Origin: Neospora caninum Liverpool
Taxonomy: Eukaryota > Apicomplexa > Conoidasida > Eucoccidiorida > Sarcocystidae
Direction: 5' to 3'
Assembly (NCBI RefSeq): GCF_000208865.1
Contig: NC_018386.1
Span: forward strand, 1,116,001 to 1,180,000
DNA: 64,000 bases
Each line of letters opens with the position of its first letter. The first letter of the stretch is position 1. The position numbers and the translations under genes are program-made. The notes beneath the pieces were generated by a model, which was given only the letters and a program-made list of their open reading frames with translations, was not told the origin of the DNA and searched no databases. Shown one piece after another: positions 14,339 through 24,131 of this stretch.

Positions 14339-15797
14339 TTATGTGGACGTAAATCTACAGTCGCTGCTATGCACATACATACACCTCAAAACGTTTTTGC
14401 ACGATTCTCCTACACATTCACATATCTGTTTCCCACCTACTACACCCGCTATACCTATGTATCGCATGCGTGTTGGATATGTATATATGTGTGTAAATGC
14501 TTGCAGGTGCACATCGGAGTCGCAGCAGTACAAGAAGCAGAACCAGGCTTTGATTCGCGAGATGGAGAGTGTGAAGAAAGAGCTTTCTTCGGCGATTTCG
14601 TCTCGTGACTCCGCGCTATCCTCGAGGGATGCGGCGGCTTCGAAAGCAGCTGATCTCGAGGCGTCTTTGGCTGCTGCACAGCGAGAGTTGGCGGAAACAA
14701 AGAAAAAACTGGCTGACCTGGAAGAGGAGTTCGGTTCTGCCCAGGCCAAGGCGGAGACGGCGACGCGCGAAGCCGAGGTGTACAGACAGCGCGTGCAGAC
14801 TGCAGAGGGCGAGGCGCGGCCCGTTCGGGAAGAAAAGCGAGAACAGGCGGAAGCGTTTTTGGAGGAAAGTGGTGAGAAGGAAAGAGAAGAATGCGGGGAG
14901 GGAAGGGACGAAACGGGCAGAGACAACGAGGGACAGAAGGGCGAGGAAGACGAGAAGGAGAGAAATGGCGAGGAAGACGAGAAGGAGAGAAATGGCGAGG
15001 AAGACGAGAAGGAGAGAAATGGCGAGGAAGACGAGAAGGAGACAAATGGCGAGGAAGACGAGACGGTCGAGGGCGAGTTGCGGCCAGAGGACGAAGGGAG
15101 GAGGAAAGGCGTCTCTGAAAGGAGGGCCAAGAGAGGGCGCGTAGCCCGTCATCGAGAAGAGAAGGAAGGGAATGGCGTAGAGGAAACCGTCGAGCAAGAA
15201 AACAAAGAGGCGACTCTAGAAGAGATGACAAGGGACCAAGAAGAGGCTGAGGGAGGGGGTGAGGGGACAGGAGAGCCCGCAACGGAGTACACCCACTGTC
15301 CATCGGCAGAACAAGGCGAGGACGCGCATGCAGTGTCCGTTGACAAAGGAGCGGCGGCAAGTGAAGATTCCTCGAGTTCGGCTCAGACACCCGCCGAAGA
15401 AGAGACAGGGAAGAGGAGAAAACGGAAGCGAACAGACGGCGGCCACGAAGATGCAGAGGAGGGGAACGAACGAAACGCAGGAGCGAACAGAGCGAACGGG
15501 GAGGCGGAGATGGAAAACGACTGTGCCAACCTCCCAGCGCGCGCCGAGATACAGGACACAGAGCAGGAGACAGAGGCAAAGAGAAGACGATCTGCGGGAG
15601 AAGCCGCCGCGACAGCCCCGCAAGAAAGCAAAGAGGCATCCGGCGGGGAAGGAGAAGACACGAAGGAAAGTGCGGAGGCAGATGATGAAGATGCGCCTCT
15701 CACTAGAGCCGCGTCGGCCAAGATAAACAAACGCGGAGGCAGGAAAGGAGCGGCGACACAGCGGAAGAAGCCGAAAGCAAAGGTGCGAGGAGACTAG
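8063..15797 (+). CDS. FAM76: FAM76-family zinc protein with giant charged N-terminal extension
   Basis: Nine phase-consistent exons: 8063-10600, 10944-11020, 11654-11728, 11976-12240, 12553-12717, 13097-13177, 13658-13747, 13998-14074 and 14507-15797, giving 1552 aa. The ATG follows an in-frame TAG. Residues 1-790 are disordered: RE/RD/RS-rich stretches (about 90-430), a poly-Ser run, then a Pro/Gly-rich part. Eight CxxC pairs follow at C798/801, 819/822, 831/834, 856/859, 873/876, 888/891, 904/907 and 931/934, the number and spacing style of animal FAM76A/B, including an HGMPRRC step like YGPPQTC of FAM76. A coiled coil (exons 5-9) and an acidic tail with GEEDEKERN repeats complete it. Animal FAM76 proteins are about 310-340 aa and nuclear, and FAM76B is a speckle protein. 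I infer a nuclear RNA-associated role. The last exon might instead splice onward at 15782/15783. Confidence 0.87.
10798..10820. repeat. (TA)n microsatellite in FAM76 intron 1
   Basis: An uninterrupted alternating AT run lies between the donor at 10601 and the acceptor before 10944, so it is transcribed and spliced out. Confidence 0.9.
14307..14336. repeat. (TA)n microsatellite in FAM76 intron 8
   Basis: About 15 TA units lie inside the intron between 14074 and 14507. Reading through it yields IYIYIY peptides, which is the usual artefact of these repeats. Confidence 0.9.
14940..15062 (+). repeat. 27-bp in-frame tandem repeat coding GEEDEKERN
   Basis: Four nearly identical 27-nt units and a partial fifth lie in the last FAM76 exon and code for GEEDEKERN or GEEDEKETN. 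The copy number is probably variable. The repeat adds acidic, disordered sequence after the coiled coil. Confidence 0.9.
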
Positions 15798-16079
15798 AGG
15801 AGACACGCGTTCGTGGCTCAGTGGGAAAATCTAGTTTGATTCTTCGCAGTTTAGGACAGCCAACAGTCACGGGGGCGGGGACCTTGAGAGGGGGGGATGT
15901 TGAAGGCCGGTGTTTCCACGAGTGCATGCACACCTATACACGCACGCAACAGCAGGAGCACACATCCACGCGATTACTTCTTCAGCGAGATACACAGAGA
16001 CAAGCCGTATACATGCATATTCAGGAGTTCCTTCTCTACACTGGGCACTCTGTCTTCATCTGTATACGATCATTAATAT

Positions 16080-16094
16080 ATATCTATATATATA

Positions 16095-16125
<31 letters not shown>

Positions 16126-16147
16126 ATATAGATATAGATATAAATGC
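16080..16147. repeat. TA/GATATA microsatellite
   Basis: A (TA)n run passes into GATATA units between the FAM76 stop and the next coding-like exons. It lies where a promoter or an intron would be, depending on whether the two regions are one gene. Confidence 0.9.
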
Positions 16148-16202
16148 CTCTCTGTCTGTATATCTATGCGTCCATACGGGTATCTATTTAAATACAGTAT
16201 GG

Positions 16203-18556
16203 ATGTATTTAGGTATACACTTGCAGATTCGAGGTCCGGTGGATCCGCGGGTTTGTTTTTTCCTTGTGCATGAGCGGTCCCATGAACCCGCTTTGGTTTA
16301 CCGGTGGGTGTCTCGCGACTTGTGTTTCTCCCTGCCAGGCGAGTCGAAGAAGATGATCGCCTTCGCTCGACCGTCGCTGAAAACGGAATTTACTGTCGTT
16401 CGCTTCTCTCGACTCCGCCACCGCACTGGATTCTTGACCAAATCGAGGGATTTCGAGTTCTGCACGAAAAAAATGTGTATATATATATGCATATGTATGC
16501 ATATGCGCAGACGTGTACATTTGTCTAAGCATACGTGTGCGTGTGTATTGGCGTTTGTATTTATGACTTGGGTGTGTGGCTCAGTGGCACGATACGCATG
16601 CTCCCCCCTGGCCGAAGATGCTGCTCTGTGCATGCATGCATCTACCTGCGAAGCTGTGTTTGTAGTTGTGCGGTGATTTGCGTATGCCCCGGTGATGTTT
16701 TGGAGTGCGCCTCTTTTCTGCAGCGCTTTTTTGAAGCGAGACGGACATATCCACCTCTTTGGCAGGGAAAAATGCTGAAAACTTGGCCGCCTCGCGTTGT
16801 TTCCGTCTTCAGCGCTGGATGTGGTTCTGCTCTCGGTAGAAGGGGGGGTTTTCGTGCGAGAGCGCACGCGTGTTTTAGAGCGTAAACCGGCACTGTTTTC
16901 GCTCGCCGTCTCCTCTCAGCGCGGGAATGTGGGATTTTCTTGCCTCGGACACCGCTTTCCTGTCTCTCGTTCCTCCTCGCTGTTCGTATCGCAAGTCTCA
17001 TTTGCGTCCTTGTGTGAACGCGTCGCCTCTTTCCCCCTCCGACTCTACTTGTCAGCGTATCATATACACCCATACATGCATATATATATATATATATATG
17101 TATATACATGTGCATACATATCCGTAGATGCAAATGTACATATATACACTTGTGCGTGTGGGCACATACACATATAGCCCTATATGCGTACATATATACG
17201 TACATTTTTGCCCGGGAATGTGTTCTGTGCCTTTGTGGCGAAACGCGAACTAACAGCCACAGGATCATTCCGGGCTGCGGGAGGACGTTGCTCCGATTGC
17301 TGAAGGATTCCAATCTTTGTCCTTGTGTGAGCGACAGTTCGCGTGGCCCTCCTTGCTTTTATGGGATGCTCTGCGCTCCTCGCCTTTCCCGTCACAAAAA
17401 ATCGAAAGCCCTCGCCGATCGCCGGCGCAGATACGCGCCTGCGCATGCCGTTGGATACACCTGTCGAATGGAACACACGCTCTCTGTGTAGAGGGTGTCT
17501 TTCGAGATACCCACAGATGCATGTGCCTACATATATCGACAGATATAGATACCGACGTATGTAGATAGAAACAGGGAGAAAGAGATGTAGGCGGGGGTGT
17601 AATGCATGCGTGTACACGGATGCGTCTCTTAGGCTGAGCCAGTGTAAAGGGCGGCGGGTGCATGTTTTTCCTGGATGGCGAAAAGGTGGATTTGTAGACC
17701 GCCGTCTGTTGGCGCACGTCCCCGATCTTTTGCTGCTGGACGTGGAAAGTCAAAACTTTAAAGTCTTTCCTTTCGGGGGAGCATGTCCAGAGCTTCCGCT
17801 TATTATAAACCTGCGATAGAGGTCGCCTCGCCCCCCAACGACGGGGGGGATCCCGTCTTCCTTCTCGTTTCCAAACCTGTCGATCTTTTCTTGAGTCGCA
17901 ATTCATGGACACGAGGCGTCAGACCACCTGTGGAGCCTTCTGTTTTCCTGCACTTCCGAAAACACGTTTTGCTCGTGACCGTAGAAGAGAGAGAACCTCC
18001 AAACGCGCGCATTTCAAAATCCGCAGAGGCAGCGAGATCCACAACACCTTTCGCTTTCTTTCCACTAGGCAGCGTGCGAACGTTCTGCGTGTGCCGCCCA
18101 CCCCCCTCCCACCCGTGCCCGTGCCGTTCGCTGCTCAGAAATCGTTCACGGCGTCTTCTCTCTTTCAGACCTCACTGGTTCTCTCCACTTTGAAAGAACA
18201 CAGAGCCCCGCCGAGAGGTGCGCAGTCTCGCCTTCTTCGCGTCCTCAGCGGCACTTCCTACACAGATGTTCCTTTACGTTTAGCAACTGAAAACACTTGG
18301 TTTCACTCTAAAGACATGCGCATATATATATATATATATATACATATATATATACACGCATGCAAAGAGGTCTTGAGGATTTCGTGCCTTTGGGTCTTCA
18401 GTTCCACTTTGACACAGGCTCCGGTCCCCCCAACAGGAGGAGCCGCACCCGAGACCCCGCTCTGTGTGTTGCGTGAGCGCTTTGAGCAGAAAACCTAACG
18501 CCCAAACGCTCCTCTGGAAACTGTGAAAAATGTGAATGTCGATTGTGAAGGCTTCT

Positions 18557-18594
<38 letters not shown>

Positions 18595-19676
18595 AATATA
18601 CTGTAATGAAGTAGACACGCGCAGGCATTTCCTGTAGATAATTCGATGCGTGCGTAGTGTCATGAAAAGCATTTATGTAGAGAGTGCGTTGCCGGTTTGC
18701 CCACAGCGTCTGCGTATGGGTGCGGAGCTTCCTACACACGTATGCGTAAATGCATGTCTATCTGCATACACGTTATTTGTGAATGTATCTTAAAAACAAA
18801 GGGGAGTCCTTGCCCTACACGTGACTGGCTGCATGTTTCTGATGATCTTGGGAGTTTCCGCTGCCACGACATGAACAGCTCCTCTCATTGGTGCGTTCTG
18901 CATGCACACGCGCCTCTCTGCGCATGTGCCTAACCAGTGAAATGCCTACACGATACAGATGTATCCGCCTGCCTCTTTCCACACATGTGCATCTCTGTTT
19001 CCATGCGCGAGGGCGATTCGGCGCGCGGTCACATCATGGGTCTTTGAGCAAAGGTACGGAGCGCCGCGTCATGCCATCGGAGCACCTTGGGAAGTAAACG
19101 ATGGTTTGAACACTTGCAGTTTTCGGAGACGAGCAATGAGAGGAGACAGGTTTCCGGCACCGTATCGGTTGTTCACACCGCTCGTGCCTTCCAAGTCATG
19201 CACTCGAACGAGACACACAATGCTTCTCAAGGGGAGCGAACGCCCTCGAGTTATCCGCAACCAGAGCAGCGTCTGGGCGACGAAAACTGGAGGGCATTGT
19301 GAGAGGTTGTCCTCTCTCGAAGGCTGCGACAGAGGTTTTTGGGACGACTCGACTCTTCGCGCGAGGCCAAGGAAATGCAAACACGCATCCCCCTTCTTCA
19401 GACTTTGTGAGTAGACGATCTGCCTCCTTTTCCTCCTCGCCTTGTTGTCTGCCCATGCAGTTCGCACAGCTCGGCCCACCATTGGCGAGAAGAGCTTTCG
19501 GCTGCCGCGCTCGCGGAAGCTGTCCGGCGCCTCGAGGGTCATCGACGCCTTCTCCTCGCCACATACTCCGTCCACTGCGGCTCTCTCTCTTGCCGAGGCT
19601 TTCACCTGTTCCCCTCTCCAAACCTCCCCGAGAATTGGTCCGTTCTCTCGAAAAGACGGCACCTCTCGCGGTCTGA
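16203..19676 (+). CDS. Unassigned multi-exon coding region
   Basis: Part of a gene I do not recognise. Three exons join in phase: 16227-16303 (or from an ATG at 16203), 16339-16474 and 16724-16835. They code for ordered-looking sequence with PVDPRVCFFLVHERSHEP, PPHWILDQIEGFRVLHEKN and YPPLWQGKMLKTWPPRVV. Further right, 17263-17500 and 17695-18080 are open and protein-like in more than one frame (DLLLLDVESQNFKVFPFGG; DPVFLLVSKPVDLFLS). Near the 3' end a 54-nt intron with a textbook donor and pyrimidine tract (19407-19460) joins two open exons; in one frame it is phase 0 and reads to a TGA at 19674-19676. The region ends convergent to eS28. Start, frame and middle exons are uncertain. It may be a separate gene or the 3' part of the FAM76 gene. 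No function is proposed. Confidence 0.4.
18321..18343. repeat. (TA)n microsatellite
   Basis: A TA run followed by a TATATACA variant. It lies between coding-like segments of the unassigned region, so it is probably intronic. A second run lies at 18559-18587. Confidence 0.85.
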
Positions 19677-20043
19677 ACTGGCGCGTGGAAATCCTCTGTT
19701 CCCAGAGGCGTCGCTCTCTCTGCAGGGGAGATGAGAGTTCATCCTGTCTCCTTGCTCTCACGCGATGTCTCCGCAGAACTCAGGAGGAACCCGGAAGCGC
19801 AGCCCGCCTCCCGAGTGTCGAGAACTTAACCCCCAGCTGGACCTGTCCGTCGACTCGCCCGCACGCGAAAACCCCCCGCCAACACGCCGCTCCTGCGCAA
19901 GGACACATACATATTCATGTAGAAGGGAGGCCAATACGTAAATGTATATATGTGCGCAGACCGTGGAACCGCGGAAGGATACACAGCGGGTCGCCACGTC
20001 GGCGCATGCGCGCCCCGCGTTGCGTCTTTTTCCCGCTCGGCAA

Positions 20044-20250
20044 TTATCTCAGGCGTCGAGCCTCACGCTCCGTTTCCAGAAGCGCCAAGATGTCGCCTTC
20101 TCTGACCGGTCCCTTCACATTGCGAATCAAAGAACGCCCAGCGAGGTCGGTTTCGTCAGCCATGAAGGTGACGCGCACTTGGATAACCCCGCCGCGACTG
20201 CCAGTCCTCCCCAACACCTTCTCGACCTTCGCAAGCTTCGGCTGCTCCAT
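20044..20250 (-). CDS. RPS28: 40S ribosomal protein eS28
   Basis: A 68-aa protein read from the ATG at 20250-20248 to a stop at 20044. It matches eS28 along its whole length: [17 protein letters not shown], then [18 protein letters not shown], and the invariant C-terminus EREARRLR. The human protein is 69 aa. eS28 is a small OB-fold protein of the 40S head near the mRNA exit path. The reading frame stays open upstream on this strand, but only the stretch from this methionine resembles the family, so this start is chosen. No intron is needed in the coding part. The promoter side (20251-20650) carries TRP-1- and TRP-2-like motifs known from Toxoplasma ribosomal-protein genes. The 3' end converges on the unassigned + strand region. 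Confidence 0.96.
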   Translation of the reverse strand: MEQPKLAKVEKVLGRTGSRGGVIQVRVTFMADETDLAGRSLIRNVKGPVREGDILALLETEREARRLR

Positions 20251-20426
20251 CTTGACGAAAAGAAGCGAAGAAAATGCGCAGAAGAAAGCTCCAAACAAGA
20301 TGCGAGCAAGGCGTGCGAGAAGAGCAAAACACAAGAAAGAGTGCCTAGCGCCCAAAGTGTGGGAAGAGAGGGAAAGGCCACAAAGGGAGCGAGCGCGAGA
20401 GAAGGCACATGCCACAATCTCTCCAC

Positions 20427-20434
20427 TGCATGCG
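20427..20434. promoter_or_regulatory. TRP-2-like motif TGCATGCG
   Basis: This fits the TRP-2 consensus (T or C, GCATGC, G or A) and lies about 180 bp upstream of the eS28 ATG, between it and the TRP-1-like element. Confidence 0.65.
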
Positions 20435-20493
20435 CTTTCGCCAGCTACAGCGCGGACGGGGGTCGGCCTGGATGAGAGCGGAAGATTATTTGT

Positions 20494-20504
20494 ATATAAG
20501 CCGA
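20494..20504 (-). promoter_or_regulatory. TRP-1-like motif upstream of eS28
   Basis: On the - strand this reads TCGGCTTATAT, identical to the first 11 bases of the TRP-1 element described for Toxoplasma ribosomal-protein promoters. It lies about 245 bp upstream of the eS28 ATG, in the sense orientation. Confidence 0.75.
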
Positions 20505-20614
20505 ATTCTGGGACGAAGGAGATCGCGCGCTGGTAGGTCGTTTTCTCGCGGTTTTCTAGCATCTTCTCGCGCTTTTCGCGCGTTCGCCGAGAGAGTGCAC
20601 CGTGTGCGAGCGTG

Positions 20615-20622
20615 TGCATGCG
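20615..20622. promoter_or_regulatory. Second TRP-2-like motif TGCATGCG
   Basis: A second exact TRP-2 consensus match stands about 365 bp upstream of the eS28 ATG, on the far side of the TRP-1-like element. The three sites form one cluster. Confidence 0.6.
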
Positions 20623-21554
20623 CCGAGAGAAGCTGGCTCAAGAGGCGGCGATTCGTCTTGCGGGTTTTCGGTTGGTCACAGGTTTCTTGCGAGGCGGTCT
20701 GTGTGGCCAGGCGGAAAAACATTACCGATGAAGTCTCTGCCAGGGTTGCGGGTCTCGGGGAATCTCTCCCAGCGTTTGTTCCAACCAGAACGGCGTATAT
20801 CTGCAAGACAAAAACTGGAGTGAGAATTGCACGTCACTTCCAGGCCACCTACCGACTCCGAAAGCAGAAAAACGACTTCCTGCGCAACAGACGCCGACTT
20901 CATCGAAGGCACCACGTGCGGAAAAAAGGCACTCTGTGTCTCGTCATTTTGCGGTCGGTGTTTTCTGGAAAACGCGGGTTTTGGAGAGCCGCGTGAAGAC
21001 CAGCGGCCTGCGTGGAGCGGGCGCCGTCAACTGACTGCGACTGTTTCTGCCTTTTCTCGACTCTACGAAAACGAAAACCTTTCCTGCGTTGCCTCGAGTG
21101 TCCTGGGCACCTTTTGCAGAAAGCCTGCCACTCTTCTTTGCCCAACAAATCCCACAACAGAGAGAGATCTCTCGCGTCAAAAGTGTAGAGACTTAAACGA
21201 ACTTCCCGCAAACTGCGATTGCCCGCCTACAGCCCACTGAGGCCACGGCGGAAAAGAGCCTCCTGATACCGTCAGTTGCGGTAGACGAAAGCGCCAGCAG
21301 AGCTAAAATGCGAACGTATATCTGCATCGATCTACGCAGACGTTTATGGATATATGTGTCCTGGACCCCGACGGTGAAACTGCAAACATGCAGCCATGCA
21401 GTACAACGACAGAGAGAAGGTATCCTCTTTCCAAAAAAATAGGCCACACTGCTAAGCTCTCTACGGAGGCTGCTGAAACCCTACACACCCATCGCTCTTT
21501 CTGTTCGAGACGTGAACGGTGTCTTTCGGCGGACAATCAGCCAAGAATATTCAC

Positions 21555-21605
21555 ATAAATATATGTATATATACATATATACATATATATATATATATAT
21601 TTATA
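21555..21605. repeat. TA-rich microsatellite between eS28 and the dynein gene
   Basis: TATATA/TACATA repeats in the divergent intergenic space. A larger block follows at 22000-22101. Confidence 0.85.
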
Positions 21606-21999
21606 TCCCCGCAAACGCGGATTTGGAGAGACCCCCCCTCAAAATTTATTTTCCGCAGAGAAAGGCTCCACTCTCACGATCTTGAAGTCTGTAATTGGAG
21701 CTGAGATAAATACCCCTTCGCATGCGCACACGTTCGTCGGAATTTCGTAGCGATTCTCCGATTCTCCGTTTTCAACTGTCCCAGCGGTGACAACATTTCT
21801 TGGCATGCGCGGATGCTTTGCGAAACCGATTGACAGGTCTGGATTCTGACGCAGCTATTCTGAGATGCATGTCTGAATCCGGCAAGTCTTTGCTTTCGAT
21901 TCGCCCGCCAGACGCTGCGCGTCGAATTCTGCCTTTGCTGAGCCTGTCTCGGCGTATTGCCTACTCAAAAACCTTCGCGACTTGACCGTGTACCGCCCG

Positions 22000-22064
22000 A
22001 CATATATATACATATATATATATATATATGTATACATATATATACATATATGTATATTGCTTTA

Positions 22065-22101
<37 letters not shown>
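22000..22101. repeat. Compound (TA)n/TATACA microsatellite upstream of the dynein gene
   Basis: About 100 bp of almost pure TA with TATACATA interruptions. It ends about 270 bp before the proposed dynein ATG. Confidence 0.9.
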
Positions 22102-22105
<4 letters not shown>

Positions 22106-22369
22106 GTAGATCTATGTTATAGGTGTATATATTTGGAGATAGGCAACTGGTTTTGATGTTTCGTTTCAAACGCGTCCCTGATCATACAGAAGGCCGTTGT
22201 GTTCGCGAAAAAGTTGAGGGGAACAGCGGATACGCCCAGCGAACAGAGACACGTGTTCTCTGCCTTCGCCTGCAAAATGCATCAAGCGCCACTCCCTGCG
22301 CGTTCATCTTGAGTTTCTCGGCCTTTCTCCCCTTCCGCCTCGCTCTTCCTCGGCGTATACTCGGTCACA

Positions 22370-23863
22370 ATGTGGAACAGCAACAGTCCCTCAGCGCAGA
22401 AGAAGCGTGCCTCGATTACAGGGCTGCCAGGAGTGCGTCGAGGACACCGTGCGTCTTTGTCTCTACATCGAGATGAAGAGTCGCAACAAGGCGAAGATTT
22501 CTCAAATCCCATGGTGACCTGAAAAACAAACACGAAACCGCACAAAAACTCCGAAAGCAAAAGAAAACACAACCCCTCACACAGAAAAACATACATATAC
22601 ATATACAGAGAGAGTATGTATTTCTATTTGTATATCCCAATGCATCTACCTATCTGTCTTCATATATATATATATATATATGTAGACGGAGGGAGCGTAA
22701 GAGAGATCGGCATGTCAGTATAACTGGATCTATGAAAATACTCTTATAGACATGTAGCGAATCGGGGATCTTTGGGAAAAAGAGGGATCAACATGGCGGG
22801 AGAAAGTTTGGCGTCGCACGAATGGCGCAAGCTCCGCTAAACGAAGCCGCGAAAGGACACCCCGAGTTTTATCACCGATATCCCTGTCAATCTTTATCTC
22901 GACGATACACGCATATCGGGGGGCGTCCAAAAACGTACTTCCTCGGATTTCTTCGAGAGCAGTGTCCGAGGGTCTGTTTTATAATGACACACACAGGAAA
23001 GCGAGAGAGACGCAGCATCTGCATCACCATTTGTAATTCAACATATCTATATATATTTGTAGATGTAGATGTATATATATATATATATGAATGTGTATAT
23101 GAACCTCTATCTATACTTGGAGATAGACGTGTATCTTCAGTGGCACGTGGTGCTTACTTCCGCCGAGAGTGCTGCTAACTCCGCCTCTGTGTCTCGGCCA
23201 CAGTCTGCGAAGGCGCGTTTTTGCCTGATTCGTCGTCGCGACTGTCTGCACAGAGCGGCCCCGTTTTTCGTTTGCGCGTCAACCGCCTGCTGGAGAAGTC
23301 CATTTTTCACCTTCTCTCTTCTTCTCCCTCTTCACGAGAGAGCTCTCGACTTCAGTCTCGAGTCTGTCCCTAGGGCTAGCGCGAGAGCAAAAGCTCGTGT
23401 CCCTGCGGTCCTGAGGCAAGAGAGCGTCTTCACGTTGTTGTCAGAGTAGACCGCCATCGAGTCTCGTCTTCGCCTCGTCTCTTTGTTTTCTCCCCTTTTT
23501 TAGGCGGTCCTGAGGGTGAAGCCGAAGGACCAGCTGCAGCTGTCCGCTGAGGAACTTCGGAAGCGCATGCCGCCGCGCATCTTGTACCCTCAAAACCCTC
23601 GAGCCCCGAAAAATCTCGCTCTTTACTCGTTCAAAGAAAAACTATTCAAGCGCGACGAACAAATTGAACAAACTGTCTTCCACCTCAGCGTCGAAGGGTG
23701 CGGCAGCGAGCGAAGCCGAAGACAACCATCGGTCGCGTTTCTCCTGCCAGCGACACGAAAAGATAGACATGCTCCAAAACCGACAGTGCCGCATTCCTAG
23801 CGAAACAGAGAGACACACACATGCAGTTCATTCAAAAACGCACATGCGCATTAAAACGCATGC

Positions 23864-23904
<41 letters not shown>

Positions 23905-24092
23905 TGGAGGCATATGTGGCCGACAGAGAGGCTGATCCAAAGAGATCTAGTCGAATTGTTGAGATATGCATATATAGTCCCCTCGATGTATACGCATATT
24001 CATGTATAGACCTATATATATATATATATATTCATATGAATGCATATGTATACCTACACACGTGGATAGGTGTACATATGGGTCTACATGTT

Positions 24093-24131
<39 letters not shown>

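Noticed and set aside
14455..15639. 394-codon and 263-codon - strand frames opposite the last FAM76 exon
   Set aside because: They are complementary readings of the acidic repeats and coiled coil; repetitive SSSPFLSF and RLPRHFSPS patterns come from the 27-nt repeat.
19442..20536. 364-codon + strand frame over the eS28 gene
   Set aside because: Its right part is antisense to eS28, which is certain, and it runs through the eS28 promoter. Only the part left of about 19.7 kb may be coding.
23866..24131. [12 protein letters not shown] frames on both strands
   Set aside because: These are TA microsatellites translated in all frames; the same artefact recurs at 16.1, 17.1, 29.2, 31.1 and 34.2 kb.
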